Shown here piece by piece: positions 43,241 through 52,783 of a DNA stretch of 64,000 nucleotides. The stretch covers positions 62,001 through 126,000 of the forward strand of contig NZ_JAGIAS010000008.1 of the NCBI RefSeq assembly GCF_017744695.1. Direction: 5' to 3'. The DNA comes from Dyadobacter sp. GTDB lineage: Bacteria > Bacteroidota > Bacteroidia > Cytophagales > Spirosomataceae. Every line of letters starts with the position of its first letter. Within the stretch, counting starts at the first letter, position 1. The notes beneath the pieces were generated by a model. The model was not told where the DNA came from, ran no database searches, and saw only the letters and a list, made by a program, of their open reading frames with translations. Position numbers and translations under genes: made by a program.

Positions 43241-44962
43241 ATGGCGAACCTGAATATTGACGCAAAAAAAGACATCACCTACGACGCCATCGTGATTGGC
43301 TCCGGAGTTTCCGGCGGCTGGGCGGCGAAAGAACTGACCGAAAAAGGCCTGAGAGTGCTCATGCTTGAAAAAGGCAAGAACCTTGAACACGTAACGGGCT
43401 ATGAAAATGCACTGAAAGCTCCCTGGGAAACCCAATACAATGGGCGGCTGACAGTCAAACAAAAAGAAACACACCCATTCCTCTCGCGCGATTATCCATA
43501 CAACGAAATGACCGAGAAGTACTGGATGAACGATATGGACCAGCCCTACGAAGAAAAAAAGCGCTTCGACTGGTTCCGTCCGAATATCGTCGGTGGGAAA
43601 TCGATCATGTGGGGACGGCAGTCGTACCGGCTGAGCGACCTCGACTTCGAAGCCAACCTGAAAGACGGTATCGCAGTCGACTGGCCGATCCGTTACAAAG
43701 ACATTGCTCCCTGGTATTCCTATGTCGAAAAGCACGTGGGTATTTCGGGAGAGAAACTCGGCTTGCCGCAGTTGCCCGACAGCGACTTCATTGCGCCCAT
43801 GGAAATGTACCACGTCGAAAAGGAAGTTCGTAAGCGTCTTGAAAAGGAATTCCCCGGACGTGTTATGACGATCGGACGTGTTGCAAACCTCTCGCAACCA
43901 ACCAAGATACAGCTCGACGGCGGTCGCGGCCCTTGTCAATACCGTAACCGCTGTTCTTACGGTTGCCCTTACGGCGCCTATTTCAGCACCCAGTCGTCGA
44001 CATTGCCGCCGGCTATGAAAACGGGCCGGCTGACGCTGCGCCCCGATTCGGTGGTTCGCGAGATTATATATGACGGTAAAAAACAAGGTGGCCGCGCTAC
44101 CGGTGTACGCGTGGTTGACACGGTTACCTTGCAGGAGCGCGAGTTTTTTGCAAATATCATCTTCGTTTGCGCAAGCGCAATGGCGTCCACGGCATTGCTC
44201 CTCAACTCCACTTCCGACCGCTTCCCGAATGGAATGGGTAACGACTCGGGCGAGCTGGGCCATAACCTGATGGACCACCACTTCCGTACAGGCGCGAGTG
44301 GCACCTGGGAAGGTGACCTCGACAAATATTACTTCGGCCGCCGGGCGAACGGTATCTATGTACCGCGTTACCGCAACGTCGGCTCCGACAAACGTGATTA
44401 TCTCCGCGGCTTCGGTTACCAGGGCGGCGGTGGCCGCCAGGGATGGCAACGCAACATTGCTGAACTGGCATTCGGCGCCGATTTCAAGGAGGAACTCACC
44501 ACGCCGGGCAACTGGACAATGGGCTTCGGTGGTTTCGGCGAAACATTGCCTTACCATGAAAACCGGATGTACCTGAACAAGGATAAAAAAGACAAATTCG
44601 GTATTCCCGCGGTTGTTTTCGATGCAGACCTTCGCGAAAACGAGAAGAAAATGCGCAAGGATATGATGAACGACGCAGCCGAAATGCTGGAAAGATCGGG
44701 TGTTAAGAACGTCCGCACTTACGACAACGGCTCATACCTGGGTATGGCGATCCACGAAATGGGTACCGCCCGCATGGGACGTGATCCCAAAACGTCGGTT
44801 TTGAATGGTAACAACCAGCTCCATTCGGTGAAAAACGTATTCGTTACCGACGGTGCCGCCATGACTTCCGCGTCGTGCGTGAACCCGTCGCTTACTTATA
44901 TGGCGCTTACGGCGCGAGCGGTGGACTTCGCGGTGAAAGAATCCAAAAAGAAAAACATCTGA
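43241..44962 (+). CDS. GMC family oxidoreductase, probable periplasmic sugar or glucoside dehydrogenase
   Basis: 573 residues. FAD-binding VIGSGVSGGWAAKELTEKGLRVLMLEKG at the N-terminus, WGRQSYRLSDLDFE, a cysteine group CQYRNRCSYGCPYG suggestive of an Fe-S or disulfide site, and the GMC catalytic region MAIHEMGTARMG plus VTDGAAMTSASCVNPSLTYMALTARA. Proteins of this type with a subunit-3 partner include gluconate 2-dehydrogenase and glucoside 3-dehydrogenase. In Bacteroidota the latter (making 3-keto-glycosides) is common, so I favour it. It has no signal peptide of its own, consistent with co-export with the Tat subunit. Confidence 0.88.
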   Translation: MANLNIDAKKDITYDAIVIGSGVSGGWAAKELTEKGLRVLMLEKGKNLEHVTGYENALKAPWETQYNGRLTVKQKETHPFLSRDYPYNEMTEKYWMNDMDQPYEEKKRFDWFRPNIVGGKSIMWGRQSYRLSDLDFEANLKDGIAVDWPIRYKDIAPWYSYVEKHVGISGEKLGLPQLPDSDFIAPMEMYHVEKEVRKRLEKEFPGRVMTIGRVANLSQPTKIQLDGGRGPCQYRNRCSYGCPYGAYFSTQSSTLPPAMKTGRLTLRPDSVVREIIYDGKKQGGRATGVRVVDTVTLQEREFFANIIFVCASAMASTALLLNSTSDRFPNGMGNDSGELGHNLMDHHFRTGASGTWEGDLDKYYFGRRANGIYVPRYRNVGSDKRDYLRGFGYQGGGGRQGWQRNIAELAFGADFKEELTTPGNWTMGFGGFGETLPYHENRMYLNKDKKDKFGIPAVVFDADLRENEKKMRKDMMNDAAEMLERSGVKNVRTYDNGSYLGMAIHEMGTARMGRDPKTSVLNGNNQLHSVKNVFVTDGAAMTSASCVNPSLTYMALTARAVDFAVKESKKKNI

Positions 44963-44973
44963 TGGCATGTTCG

Positions 44974-45005
44974 GAGGCCAGGTCGCAAAACCTGGCCTCT
45001 TTTTT
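44974..45005 (+). terminator. Terminator of the GMC operon
   Basis: 10-bp stem GAGGCCAGGT/ACCTGGCCTC, 6-nt loop, then TTTTTT. Starts 12 nt after the GMC stop codon. Confidence 0.85.
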
Positions 45006-45054
45006 ACATAGATGCTCTGACAGCTTGCAAAAACAGAATGCTATTTTTTGCAAT

Positions 45055-45076
45055 ATTTTGCAATTTTCTGCAAAAT
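45055..45076 (+). promoter_or_regulatory. Operator-like inverted repeat ATTTTGCA-N6-TGCAAAAT upstream of the MFS gene
   Basis: Perfect 8-bp arms, 35 nt before the ATG at 45111. Further TTGCA/TTTTGCAA words occur at 45025-45053, so several overlapping half-sites cover the probable promoter. This fits a repressor such as a GntR-, LacI- or ROK-type regulator. Confidence 0.5.
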
Positions 45077-45110
45077 TATATTTCTTTGTAGAAAATCCAC
45101 GCTTACATTA

Positions 45111-46247
45111 ATGGAAGAGAAACTGAGAATCAGCGCAGCCAGGAGAGCAACCTTATTGATATTTCTAGTTTGTGGCATCGGCCTGTCCAGCTGGGCGCCG
45201 ATGGTCCCTTTTGCCAAAATCAAACTAGGCCTGAATGACGCCGATTTGGGCGTGGTCCTGCTCGCGTTAGGAGCGGGAGCCATCCTGACGATGCCACTCA
45301 CCGGCTTGCTGATCAATAAATACGGCAGCCGCGCAGTGGCAATCGTTTCGGCATTGGTAATTGCTTCGCTCCTTCCGTTACTGCTCCTGGCAGGTTCTCC
45401 CTACCAACTTGCAGCTGCATTGTTTGTGTTTGGTGCTGGAATAGGCTCTATCGACGTTTCCATGAATGCACAGGCCGTGGTGGTCCAGGAACGGCACGGC
45501 AGCCACATTATGTCTTCTTTTCACGGGATGTTCAGTCTTGGCGGGCTCATGGGCTCCATAGGACTTGGTTTTTTGATCAAAGCCGGACTCTCGCCCACTT
45601 ACGCGGCAGTTGCGATTTCCGCTTTGCTCGTCTTTATTACAGTAACCCAATCACGCTACCTGCTACCGCACTCGGAAGAAGCCAAAATGGATGGAACCAG
45701 CTTCGTTTTACCAAAAGGGCCTGTTGTACTGCTCGGCATCATGTGTTTTATCCTTTTCCTTGCCGAGGGGTCCCTACTCGATTGGAGTGCTGTTTTCCTG
45801 CAATTTTCGCGCAGTTTCGATCCCTCATTCTCCGGACTTGGTTATGCAGCATTCTCGGTGGCCATGGCCATTATGCGCCTCACAGGTGACGGCCTTATCC
45901 ATCGGCTGGGGCCTGCAAAAGTCGTATTTTACGGCACGTTGTTGGCCGGCGCCGGCTTTATTGTCGCTGTGACGATCCCTTCCGCCATGGCGGCATTGGT
46001 CGGGTTTGTCATGGTCGGGTTGGGCGCTGCCAACGTGGTACCGATATTCTTCACCGCCGCCGGGCGTATCCCTAATGTCCCGCCATCCATTGCCTTGTCG
46101 GCAGTTACCATTCTGGGTTATTCCGGCCAGCTTGCCGGCCCTGCGCTGATTGGCGTGCTCGCCGAAATCACTTCGCTGTCCTGGGCACTTGGATTAGTCG
46201 GTCTGCTACTCTTTTTCGTCGCATTCGGCTATAAGCACCGGGAATAG
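45111..46247 (+). CDS. MFS transporter (YbjJ-like)
   Basis: 378 residues with 12 predicted membrane segments; ATG 45111 (MEEKLRIS) is chosen because the longer frame from 45048 covers the operator. Features: LSSWAPMVPFAKIKLGLNDADLG, LALGAGAILTMPLTGLLINKYGSR, VFGAGIGSIDVSMNAQAVVVQ and EGSLLDWSAVFLQ. The last is typical of the YbjJ/fucose-permease-like branch. The substrate is unknown; the flanking dehydrogenase and glycosidase-like genes suggest a sugar or sugar derivative. Confidence 0.85.
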   Translation: MEEKLRISAARRATLLIFLVCGIGLSSWAPMVPFAKIKLGLNDADLGVVLLALGAGAILTMPLTGLLINKYGSRAVAIVSALVIASLLPLLLLAGSPYQLAAALFVFGAGIGSIDVSMNAQAVVVQERHGSHIMSSFHGMFSLGGLMGSIGLGFLIKAGLSPTYAAVAISALLVFITVTQSRYLLPHSEEAKMDGTSFVLPKGPVVLLGIMCFILFLAEGSLLDWSAVFLQFSRSFDPSFSGLGYAAFSVAMAIMRLTGDGLIHRLGPAKVVFYGTLLAGAGFIVAVTIPSAMAALVGFVMVGLGAANVVPIFFTAAGRIPNVPPSIALSAVTILGYSGQLAGPALIGVLAEITSLSWALGLVGLLLFFVAFGYKHRE

Positions 46248-46330
46248 TGTGCTCGCGTAAAAATCAATCTACCTCCATCAAGTAGATGCAATAAGGCCCG
46301 GCTCTTTTCCACCAAATCATTCATTTTGGT

Positions 46331-48433
46331 ATGAAAAGCCATATTCTACTCCTTTACTTTATACTGAACACAGGCTGTCTCCTCGCGCAAAACAAGGCCG
46401 ATCTCTGGTGGAAAAGAAACAATCTGAGAGTTATTCAGATGAACCTGCCCGCCTATGAGGCAGCGACGATCAACGCCGATTCGATTGTAACGGACCTTGT
46501 CAGCTGCTCGGCCAACACGCTTTTGATCAATGCCGGCGGCATTATGGCTTTCTACTCTTCCCGGCTGGATTTTCACTACCGTAATCCCTACCTGAAAGAC
46601 AACAATGTACTGGCTGATATTGTCCGCAAATGCCACGATAAAGGCATTAAGGTTATTGTCCGCTTTGATTTCAGCCGCGTGCACGAAAGCATTTTCAAGG
46701 CGCATCCCGACTGGTGCTACATTTCCCCCAAAGGTGAGCGTATCATCAATACCGATATGTACGTAGTATCGATCAACGCACCTTATGTGCAGGAAAAGGC
46801 TTTCAATATCATTGAAGAGGTGATCAATACCTTCCCAATCGACGGAATTTTCCTGAATATGCCCGGTTATCAGGTCAATAACCCGTATGAAGGTAAATAC
46901 CATGGCATCGATCAGAACGAGTACGATAAAAAGCGTTTTGGGGAATTCAGCGGTGGCAAGGCGCTGCCTACTGAGGAAAACAAAGCAGATCCGCTTTTTC
47001 AGCAATACCTTGAATTCAAAAAAGTGACCGTGGAAGAATGGTCGGAGAAGCTGCACAAGCTGGTAAAATCCCGAAATGAGCAGATTGCCATCTGTACTTA
47101 CTCTGACAAGTTTGTAGACATCATCCGCCACGAGTCGCAAAGCATGACCACCCTGCCCTATTGGCCTTACACCGCATCCGACAATGTCGGCAATGCGGTC
47201 AATTCCTTTCCGGATCACATTATCAGCAATGCGAGCATTCAGCAAATATCTTTCCAGTCGCGCTACAATGCAGTGGAGCCGGAAGAGACGAGGATCCGAC
47301 TGTACGAAAATATCGCCAATGGCTCGGGCCTGGACATGAGCATGATGGGCGATATGCGCGGGTATGAAGACGAGCGCAACTATCCTGTTTTCAGGAAAGT
47401 CTATGGTTTTCATAAAAAGAATGAGGCCTATTTCGGCAAATACAAATCAGTGGCCCAAATAGCAGTCGTTGCCCCGGGAGCCTGGCCCAACGGCGAACCC
47501 ATGCAGGAATACCGCGGCATACAACTTATGCTCCGCGAAGCACATATTCCATTTGATATCGTGGAAGACGGCCAGATTGCGAACCTTGAACAAAAAGTGA
47601 AAGGCTATAAGCTGATCATCCTGCCGGAAATCACCTACCTGAAACCCGAAGCGCTCCGCGTGCTGAAAGAAGCCAGCCAGCAGGGTACCCACCTGATCGC
47701 CACCAATCGGACGTTGTTTGATAGTCCAGAGGCATTACAGGCGCTTTTCGGTGCAAAAATTGAGAAAAAGGATAACGACGGCGCGGGAAATTACCTCGTA
47801 CCCGACGACCGGGGCATTTTCAAGAGCTTCAAGGGACAAAGCATGCTTTTCTGGAAATTCAACCTCGGGCTCTACGATCTGTCGGGTGCCGACCTAAAAC
47901 TGCTTCCGATTTTAGCAAAAGGCCGCCCAGGCCCTCCGGAAATCATCGGCGGTCACGATCCTACCGGTTACTATGCATTGGGTATTAAAAACCATCCGAA
48001 CAGCAAGGCAGCACTTTTCCCAATTAACCTCGGTCGGATCTACTACATGCATGGCTATCAGGAACACAAGAACCTTTTGCTGGATATGATCCGCCACATG
48101 CTACCCGAAATCGCACAGAATTTCGAGACGAATGCGCCGGCACGCGTCGAAACGGTATTGAAGGAGTTTACCAAAAACACCCCCGAAAATCAGTCAAAAA
48201 ACACCTCTGACGGCCATATTCTGCATTTAATCAATCTTACCGGTTTCAGTGGAAATACCTACTTCCAACCCTTGCCTGTCAACGATCTGCAATTCAGGAT
48301 CCGGCTGTCGAAAAAACCGCAAAAAGTGTTTACATTGACGAATCACAAGCCTTTGAGCTTTACCTGGAAAGACGGCACGGCCAGTGTCGTACTCCCGCGC
48401 CTGGCGGAGTTCGAGAGCATCGTGATGGAATGA
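46331..48433 (+). CDS. Secreted glycoside-hydrolase-like protein (GHL6/GH42-type barrel)
   Basis: 700 residues; signal peptide about 1-20 (ends CLLAQ). About 25-360 is a TIM-barrel of the hypothetical glycosyl hydrolase 6 / alpha-amylase-like group: CHDKGIKVIVRFDFSRVHESIFKAHPDW, FPIDGIFLNMPGY, and LYENIANGSGLDMSMMGDM. About 375-620 resembles the trimerisation/glutamine-amidotransferase-like domain of GH42 (IAVVAPGAWPNGEPMQEYRGIQLMLREAHIPFDIV). A small beta domain closes the protein. Candidate catalytic acids are not certain. It may cleave galactosides or a related glycan in the periplasm. It lies 83 nt after the MFS gene and probably belongs to the same unit. Confidence 0.78.
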   Translation: MKSHILLLYFILNTGCLLAQNKADLWWKRNNLRVIQMNLPAYEAATINADSIVTDLVSCSANTLLINAGGIMAFYSSRLDFHYRNPYLKDNNVLADIVRKCHDKGIKVIVRFDFSRVHESIFKAHPDWCYISPKGERIINTDMYVVSINAPYVQEKAFNIIEEVINTFPIDGIFLNMPGYQVNNPYEGKYHGIDQNEYDKKRFGEFSGGKALPTEENKADPLFQQYLEFKKVTVEEWSEKLHKLVKSRNEQIAICTYSDKFVDIIRHESQSMTTLPYWPYTASDNVGNAVNSFPDHIISNASIQQISFQSRYNAVEPEETRIRLYENIANGSGLDMSMMGDMRGYEDERNYPVFRKVYGFHKKNEAYFGKYKSVAQIAVVAPGAWPNGEPMQEYRGIQLMLREAHIPFDIVEDGQIANLEQKVKGYKLIILPEITYLKPEALRVLKEASQQGTHLIATNRTLFDSPEALQALFGAKIEKKDNDGAGNYLVPDDRGIFKSFKGQSMLFWKFNLGLYDLSGADLKLLPILAKGRPGPPEIIGGHDPTGYYALGIKNHPNSKAALFPINLGRIYYMHGYQEHKNLLLDMIRHMLPEIAQNFETNAPARVETVLKEFTKNTPENQSKNTSDGHILHLINLTGFSGNTYFQPLPVNDLQFRIRLSKKPQKVFTLTNHKPLSFTWKDGTASVVLPRLAEFESIVME

Positions 48434-48456
48434 TAAACTAAATCGAACGCTACCCC

Positions 48457-48873
48457 ATGAAACCAAGACTCGTCCTGCGCATCGCTGCGCTGTGTATCCT
48501 CATTCACTTAATCGGGCATTCTTTCGGCCATTTCTCCTGGAAAGAAACCCCTGATCCCGTCAAACAGGAGGTGATCCGGCAGATGACCGGACCGAAATTC
48601 GAGTTCATGGGCGTAATGCGGAGTATGGGTGAATATTATGAAGGTTATGGCCTTATCCTGTTCGTCGTATATGGCATGTCGATAGCCCTCATACTGTCGG
48701 CCGCGCGGTATGCCGACAGCTACCAGGACATTGCCCGCAAAGTGCTTACGCCCATTGGGATCGGTTACCTCACCATGGGAATTATCGAATTCATGTACTT
48801 CTTCCCGTTTGCAGGCTCGATAAGCCTCGCCGCCGGCGCATTGGTGATCCTCGCTATTTTCCTGAATGGCTAG
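48457..48873 (+). CDS. Small multi-pass membrane protein
   Basis: 138 residues with four predicted membrane segments (about 5-22, 62-84, 96-115, 120-137). A HLIGHSFGHFSW motif in the first loop suggests metal binding. It resembles a small uncharacterised family (LIC_13387-like), but I am not certain. It follows the glycosidase-like gene by 23 nt and converges with the esterase gene, 4 nt away. Confidence 0.65.
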   Translation: MKPRLVLRIAALCILIHLIGHSFGHFSWKETPDPVKQEVIRQMTGPKFEFMGVMRSMGEYYEGYGLILFVVYGMSIALILSAARYADSYQDIARKVLTPIGIGYLTMGIIEFMYFFPFAGSISLAAGALVILAIFLNG

Positions 48874-48877
48874 CTGC

Positions 48878-50308
48878 CTACAATTTGGGAGCGTCCGGTT
48901 TATTGGGCGCTTCCCCCGGATTTATGCCGCGGGTTTTCAGCTTGCGGCCATAAGTTTTGCCATCGATTTTAATGTACAGCACATCGGAATTGTCTCCGCC
49001 AAATGTTATTTTGCTGGCCGCACCATTGGGTGTAGGCAAAATAGCATTCACGCGTCCGGTCTGATCGAGGATTTGCACGCCTGAATTCGTAGCAACATAA
49101 ATCCGGCCCTCGCGGTCACAAACAATGCCGGAAGCGCCCGCTTTATTTTCAGCATCGGACGCGTGTAGCCATCCAAAGCGCTGTCTGTACGCCAGTTTTC
49201 GGTTCGGTTGAATCTGATAGGAATACACCCAGTGCGAGGAGGTGTCAACAGTGTAAACCAACGTCTGGTCGGGAGAAAGGGCTGCGGCGGCGGCCTTCAG
49301 TGTTTTCAAAGAATTCTCGCTGGAAGGTGTCGGTTTCCCCTTTATTGGAAAAGCATCCGCTGCCTCCATCCAATCCTCGCCCGGGATCAACAAAGCCGAT
49401 AGAAATGCATTCTGCGACTGTCCTTTTTTGATCTGCTCCGGCCAGCCTTTCCATAAATAGCGCATTGCTTCGGGGAACAGCGATGTTCCTTGCTTACCAT
49501 TATGGCCTCCCTCACCCCATTGATGCCGCACTTCATAACCTGCAAACGTCAGCGCACGAAGCATGGTCTGATTCGCCATCCACCAGTCACCGGCGTAGAT
49601 ATTCAGATCGTTGGCACCGTCCTGCATGTAAATACGGATAGGCTTCGGCTCGACCTTTCTGAGCAATGCCGGGTAACGGTCTGCACCTCGCAGGCCCACA
49701 TAAGTCCCTATCGCGCTGAACACGCGGGAAAATGCGTCGGGGCGCTCCCAAGCGGCGGTAAATGCGCACACCGCGCCACTGCTCGAACCGCCGATCGCAC
49801 GGTCGTTTCCGTTTTTGGAAAGGCGAATCTGCCGGCCGTCACTCGTTTTTTTCTTTTCAACCTCCGGCAGGATTTCTTCCAGAATAAATCGTGCATAGGC
49901 GTCGCCCAGACCGTCATATTCAAAGCTGCGGTTGAAGCGGTCGTTGGCAGCAGCCGGGTCTGCGGCTTTCACACGCCCGTGCATCACGAAAACGCCAATC
50001 GTTACCGGCATTTCCTTTTGATGAATGAGATTATCGAACACCGTCGGCGCCTTCCATTGGATACCGTCCTGATTCACGTACACACACGCGGGCGTGTCGG
50101 GCGAGTATTGCGCCGGCACGTACACCCAATACTCACGCCACGTACCCGGAAATATCTTGGATTGGTCAAACACAAATTTCAGGACCTCCCCCTTTGGTAC
50201 ATCCGGATGCTCTTCCGATGCCGGATCTACCGGGTAATTTTCTTCCGGGGCCTGGGCATTGGTGATCAGAGGCGCAAAAAAGCAGAACAGGAGCAAAAGA
50301 TGCTTCAT
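48878..50308 (-). CDS. Secreted esterase (alpha/beta-hydrolase, CE1/Fes-like) with SMP-30-like C-terminus
   Basis: 476 residues from ATG 50308 (MKHLLLLFCFFAPLITNAQ, a signal peptide). About 50-280 is an esterase-D-like domain: nucleophile in AIGGSSSGAVCAFTAAW, catalytic Asp in YMQDGANDLN and His in WGEGGHNGKQG. About 330-470 resembles a gluconolactonase/SMP-30 propeller part (SGIVCDREGRIYVATNSGVQILDQTGRV). Such fusions occur in Bacteroidota and may deacylate plant polysaccharide side groups. The downstream half could bind or hydrolyse a lactone. Confidence 0.82.
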   Translation of the reverse strand: MKHLLLLFCFFAPLITNAQAPEENYPVDPASEEHPDVPKGEVLKFVFDQSKIFPGTWREYWVYVPAQYSPDTPACVYVNQDGIQWKAPTVFDNLIHQKEMPVTIGVFVMHGRVKAADPAAANDRFNRSFEYDGLGDAYARFILEEILPEVEKKKTSDGRQIRLSKNGNDRAIGGSSSGAVCAFTAAWERPDAFSRVFSAIGTYVGLRGADRYPALLRKVEPKPIRIYMQDGANDLNIYAGDWWMANQTMLRALTFAGYEVRHQWGEGGHNGKQGTSLFPEAMRYLWKGWPEQIKKGQSQNAFLSALLIPGEDWMEAADAFPIKGKPTPSSENSLKTLKAAAAALSPDQTLVYTVDTSSHWVYSYQIQPNRKLAYRQRFGWLHASDAENKAGASGIVCDREGRIYVATNSGVQILDQTGRVNAILPTPNGAASKITFGGDNSDVLYIKIDGKTYGRKLKTRGINPGEAPNKPDAPKL

Positions 50309-50335
50309 GCAGTTTGTATTTAAATTGAAAAACAT

Positions 50336-51535
50336 TTACAAATAGCTCAGCCACCATGTCCGCTTACGTGCCCGGTACTCGCCATACCACTTGCAGGGCC
50401 AGTATAGCGCCACGACGATCAAAATCCAGATCAGGTAGGTTTGCCCAAGCGGATACCCGAATTCGTTGGGCCGGAACTTGAAGAACAGGCTGTCGTCAGT
50501 GGCCTGTTGCCAGGTATAGCCCGACAGAAACACAGTCACCATAGTCATGATGTGAATGACGTAGAAATGCACCAGGAAGAAAAAGAATGGCACCCGGCCA
50601 TAAACCGTACAAATACGGCTGAATGCGTTATCCGTTTGCTCGGTAAGGGCAAGTAGAATGAGGATCGGCCCCTGCGTCATGAAAGTAAAGAACAGCGAAG
50701 GCGGATATTTGGTCACATTCAGGAAGGACATGAAAGTTTTGATACCTGTATCCTGCGTCGACCATGGAGCCGGATCACCATATCCATTGATCAGCCTCAG
50801 CACGACAAACAACACGGTAAGCACCGAGCCGATCAGGATGAGCAGCTTCTTGCGTCGCGTGGGATCCGCATTGCGGTTATACAGCATGCCCAGTCCGTAA
50901 CCCGACATCATAATACCCGCCCAGGGGAATATCACGTACAGGAAGACAATGGCACCACCGTCGGGACGGGGCAGGAATGTTCCCCTACCGGTAAAGAATA
51001 TGCGCAGCAGGATGTCGGCCGTCGAGTTTTCCTGCAACTTCACATAATCCAGCAGATTGTGACCAAGCACCAATGCCAGTCCGAGTATCAGAACGGTTTT
51101 GGGCGAAGCAAATCGCACGGCAACACCGAGCACGATCATGGCCCCGCCGAGTGCCCAGAACACCGCAAAAAAGAGTGTTTTGTAATAAATATCAAAGGTG
51201 AATGCGAACGTCATAAACACCATTTCCACTAGAATAAGCCAGAAACCGCGTTTGATCAGGAAGGCCGACTTTTCCGCGGCCGTCTTGTTCTGCCCGGACA
51301 AATAGGCCGATAGCCCCGAAAGCATCATGAACGAAGGTGCGCAGTAATGCGTGATCCAGCGGGTAAGAAACAATGCGGGCGTGGTGGTAGCAAGGTCGGT
51401 AGGGTCGCCAGTGGCGCCTGCGATATGAAAAAAGTCGCGCACATGGTCGAGCGCCATGATGATAATGATCAGGCCTCTGACGGTGTCGATCGACCTGATA
51501 CGGTTGGTGAGGGTGCTGGTGGCTGTGGTATACAT
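50336..51535 (-). CDS. DUF1624/heparan-alpha-glucosaminide N-acetyltransferase-like membrane protein
   Basis: 399 residues with about ten membrane segments. The N-terminus RIRSIDTVRGLIIIIMALDHVRDFFH and HYCAPSFMMLSGLSAYLSG are the DUF1624 signature (YeiB/HGSNAT-like acyltransferase group), with the proposed catalytic His in DHVRDF. It ends 28 nt before the esterase gene, so the two are probably co-transcribed. It could transfer acyl groups to an envelope glycan; no substrate is known. Confidence 0.83.
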   Translation of the reverse strand: MYTTATSTLTNRIRSIDTVRGLIIIIMALDHVRDFFHIAGATGDPTDLATTTPALFLTRWITHYCAPSFMMLSGLSAYLSGQNKTAAEKSAFLIKRGFWLILVEMVFMTFAFTFDIYYKTLFFAVFWALGGAMIVLGVAVRFASPKTVLILGLALVLGHNLLDYVKLQENSTADILLRIFFTGRGTFLPRPDGGAIVFLYVIFPWAGIMMSGYGLGMLYNRNADPTRRKKLLILIGSVLTVLFVVLRLINGYGDPAPWSTQDTGIKTFMSFLNVTKYPPSLFFTFMTQGPILILLALTEQTDNAFSRICTVYGRVPFFFFLVHFYVIHIMTMVTVFLSGYTWQQATDDSLFFKFRPNEFGYPLGQTYLIWILIVVALYWPCKWYGEYRARKRTWWLSYL

Positions 51536-51621
51536 GACTAATGCAAGTTGATGACAACTGACCTAAGAAGCCACATAAATTACTGATTTACTGCCTATAT
51601 ACCTGCAACACCAGGCAACAA

Positions 51622-51666
51622 AAATCCCGGCATTTTTCAACCGAATGCTGAAAAATGCCGGGATTT
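51622..51666 (-). terminator. Strong terminator after the ROK gene
   Basis: Perfect 18-bp stem (AAATCCCGGCATTTTTCA against TGAAAAATGCCGGGATTT), 9-nt loop, followed on the minus strand by TTG. It lies 18 nt after the ROK stop codon and separates this unit from the DUF1624 gene. Confidence 0.85.
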
Positions 51667-51683
51667 GAAAGATCGGACTCCCG

Positions 51684-52583
51684 TTACAGCAACGCCGCCC
51701 CGAAAACGCCCGCGCTATCGCCCAGTTTGGGCTTTACGATCGGCGTCGTTACGATTCCTTTGTTGAATATATACTTGCGGATGCGCTCGAATCCGGCTGT
51801 GTAAAGCAAGTCGATATTACCTACACCTCCGCCGATCACGATCAGGTTCGGGTCGATCACGTTGATGAGCGTCGAAATAGCGCGGCCATAATATTCGAGC
51901 AGACGTTCGATCGTTGCTTTGGCATGCTCATCGTTGCCCGTGTGGTATCTTTCCAGCACGGTTTTCAAAGATACCTTCTCCCCGCTCAATCTTTCGTAGT
52001 GCCGCTCCAATGCGGGACCTGCAATCACCTGCTCCACGCAGCCTGCTTTGCCGCAGTAGCATGGGTCGCCGCCTTCTTCGAGAATGTTGTGCCCCCATTC
52101 GCCGCCGATGCCGTGATGCCCGCCGATGATCTTGTTGTTCACGACCAATCCGCCGCCTACTCCGGTACCCATAATCACCCCAAATACCACTTCTGCACCG
52201 TGATAATCTTTTCCGGCGCCCATCAATGCTTCTGCCAGGGCAAAACAGTTTGCATCGTTAGCAAGTTGGCATGGTACGCCCAGTATTTTTTCCAGATCGG
52301 CCTTCAACGGCATTCCATTGAGGCAGGTCGTGTTGGAATTTTTCATCAGTTGCGAATCCGGTTCGAGCACGCCTGGTGTCGCGAAACCAATTTTACGCGG
52401 CCGCTCGCCTACCTGATCCGCTACCATGTCGATCAGCTTCTTGATCTGCGACAGAATATGATCATAGCCATTTACTGATTCCGTCGGTACGCGCATGCGT
52501 ACCACCACTTCCAGATTCCTTTCGGGATCCAGCACTGCACATTCTATTTTAGTACCTCCTAAGTCGATTCCCCAGAGTTTCAT
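51684..52583 (-). CDS. ROK family sugar kinase/regulator
   Basis: 299 residues. ATP-binding motif LWGIDLGGTKIECAVLD, the ROK signature GIGGEWGHNILEEGGDPCYCGKAGCVEQVIAG with the zinc-binding CxCGxxGC, and a sugar-binding NDANCFALAEA. No N-terminal helix-turn-helix is present, so it is more likely a kinase (fructo-, gluco- or mannokinase) than a repressor. The sugar permease gene lies upstream on the same strand. Confidence 0.9.
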   Translation of the reverse strand: MKLWGIDLGGTKIECAVLDPERNLEVVVRMRVPTESVNGYDHILSQIKKLIDMVADQVGERPRKIGFATPGVLEPDSQLMKNSNTTCLNGMPLKADLEKILGVPCQLANDANCFALAEALMGAGKDYHGAEVVFGVIMGTGVGGGLVVNNKIIGGHHGIGGEWGHNILEEGGDPCYCGKAGCVEQVIAGPALERHYERLSGEKVSLKTVLERYHTGNDEHAKATIERLLEYYGRAISTLINVIDPNLIVIGGGVGNIDLLYTAGFERIRKYIFNKGIVTTPIVKPKLGDSAGVFGAALL

Positions 52584-52604
52584 TGTTGTTGTTTTTATAA
52601 GACT

Positions 52605-52780
52605 TCGGCTTTCGGCAGTCGGCTTTCGGCGGCGTTTTCAAAAAACCTTGATATCCGATTGCCGATAGCCGAAACAGCTCAATTCCTTTTGTTAATTAAA
52701 TAGGCCTTCGACAGTCAGCCGTCGGCAATCAGCTTCACGCATAACCGAAAAGCCGATTGCCGAAAGCCGACTGCCGAAGT
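52605..52780. repeat. GCCGAAAGCCGACTGCCGA-type repeat cluster
   Basis: The 200-bp gap is built from several direct and inverted copies of words like TTCGGCTTTCGGCAGTCGGC, GCCGATTGCCGATAGCCG, GACAGTCAGCCGTCGGCAAT and AAGCCGATTGCCGAAAGCCG. They can form large cruciforms. The 15-mer CAGTCAGCCGTCGGC (52712-52726) also occurs at 911-925. Confidence 0.7.
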
Positions 52781-52783
52781 ACC

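Noticed and set aside
43232-44557. A 441-codon open frame on the minus strand opposite the GMC oxidoreductase gene
   Set aside because: The GMC gene has full family motifs; the antisense frame has none and owes its length to codon bias.
46346-47413. A 355-codon open frame on the minus strand opposite the glycosidase-like gene
   Set aside because: Shadow of a gene with a signal peptide and recognisable barrel motifs; no own motifs.
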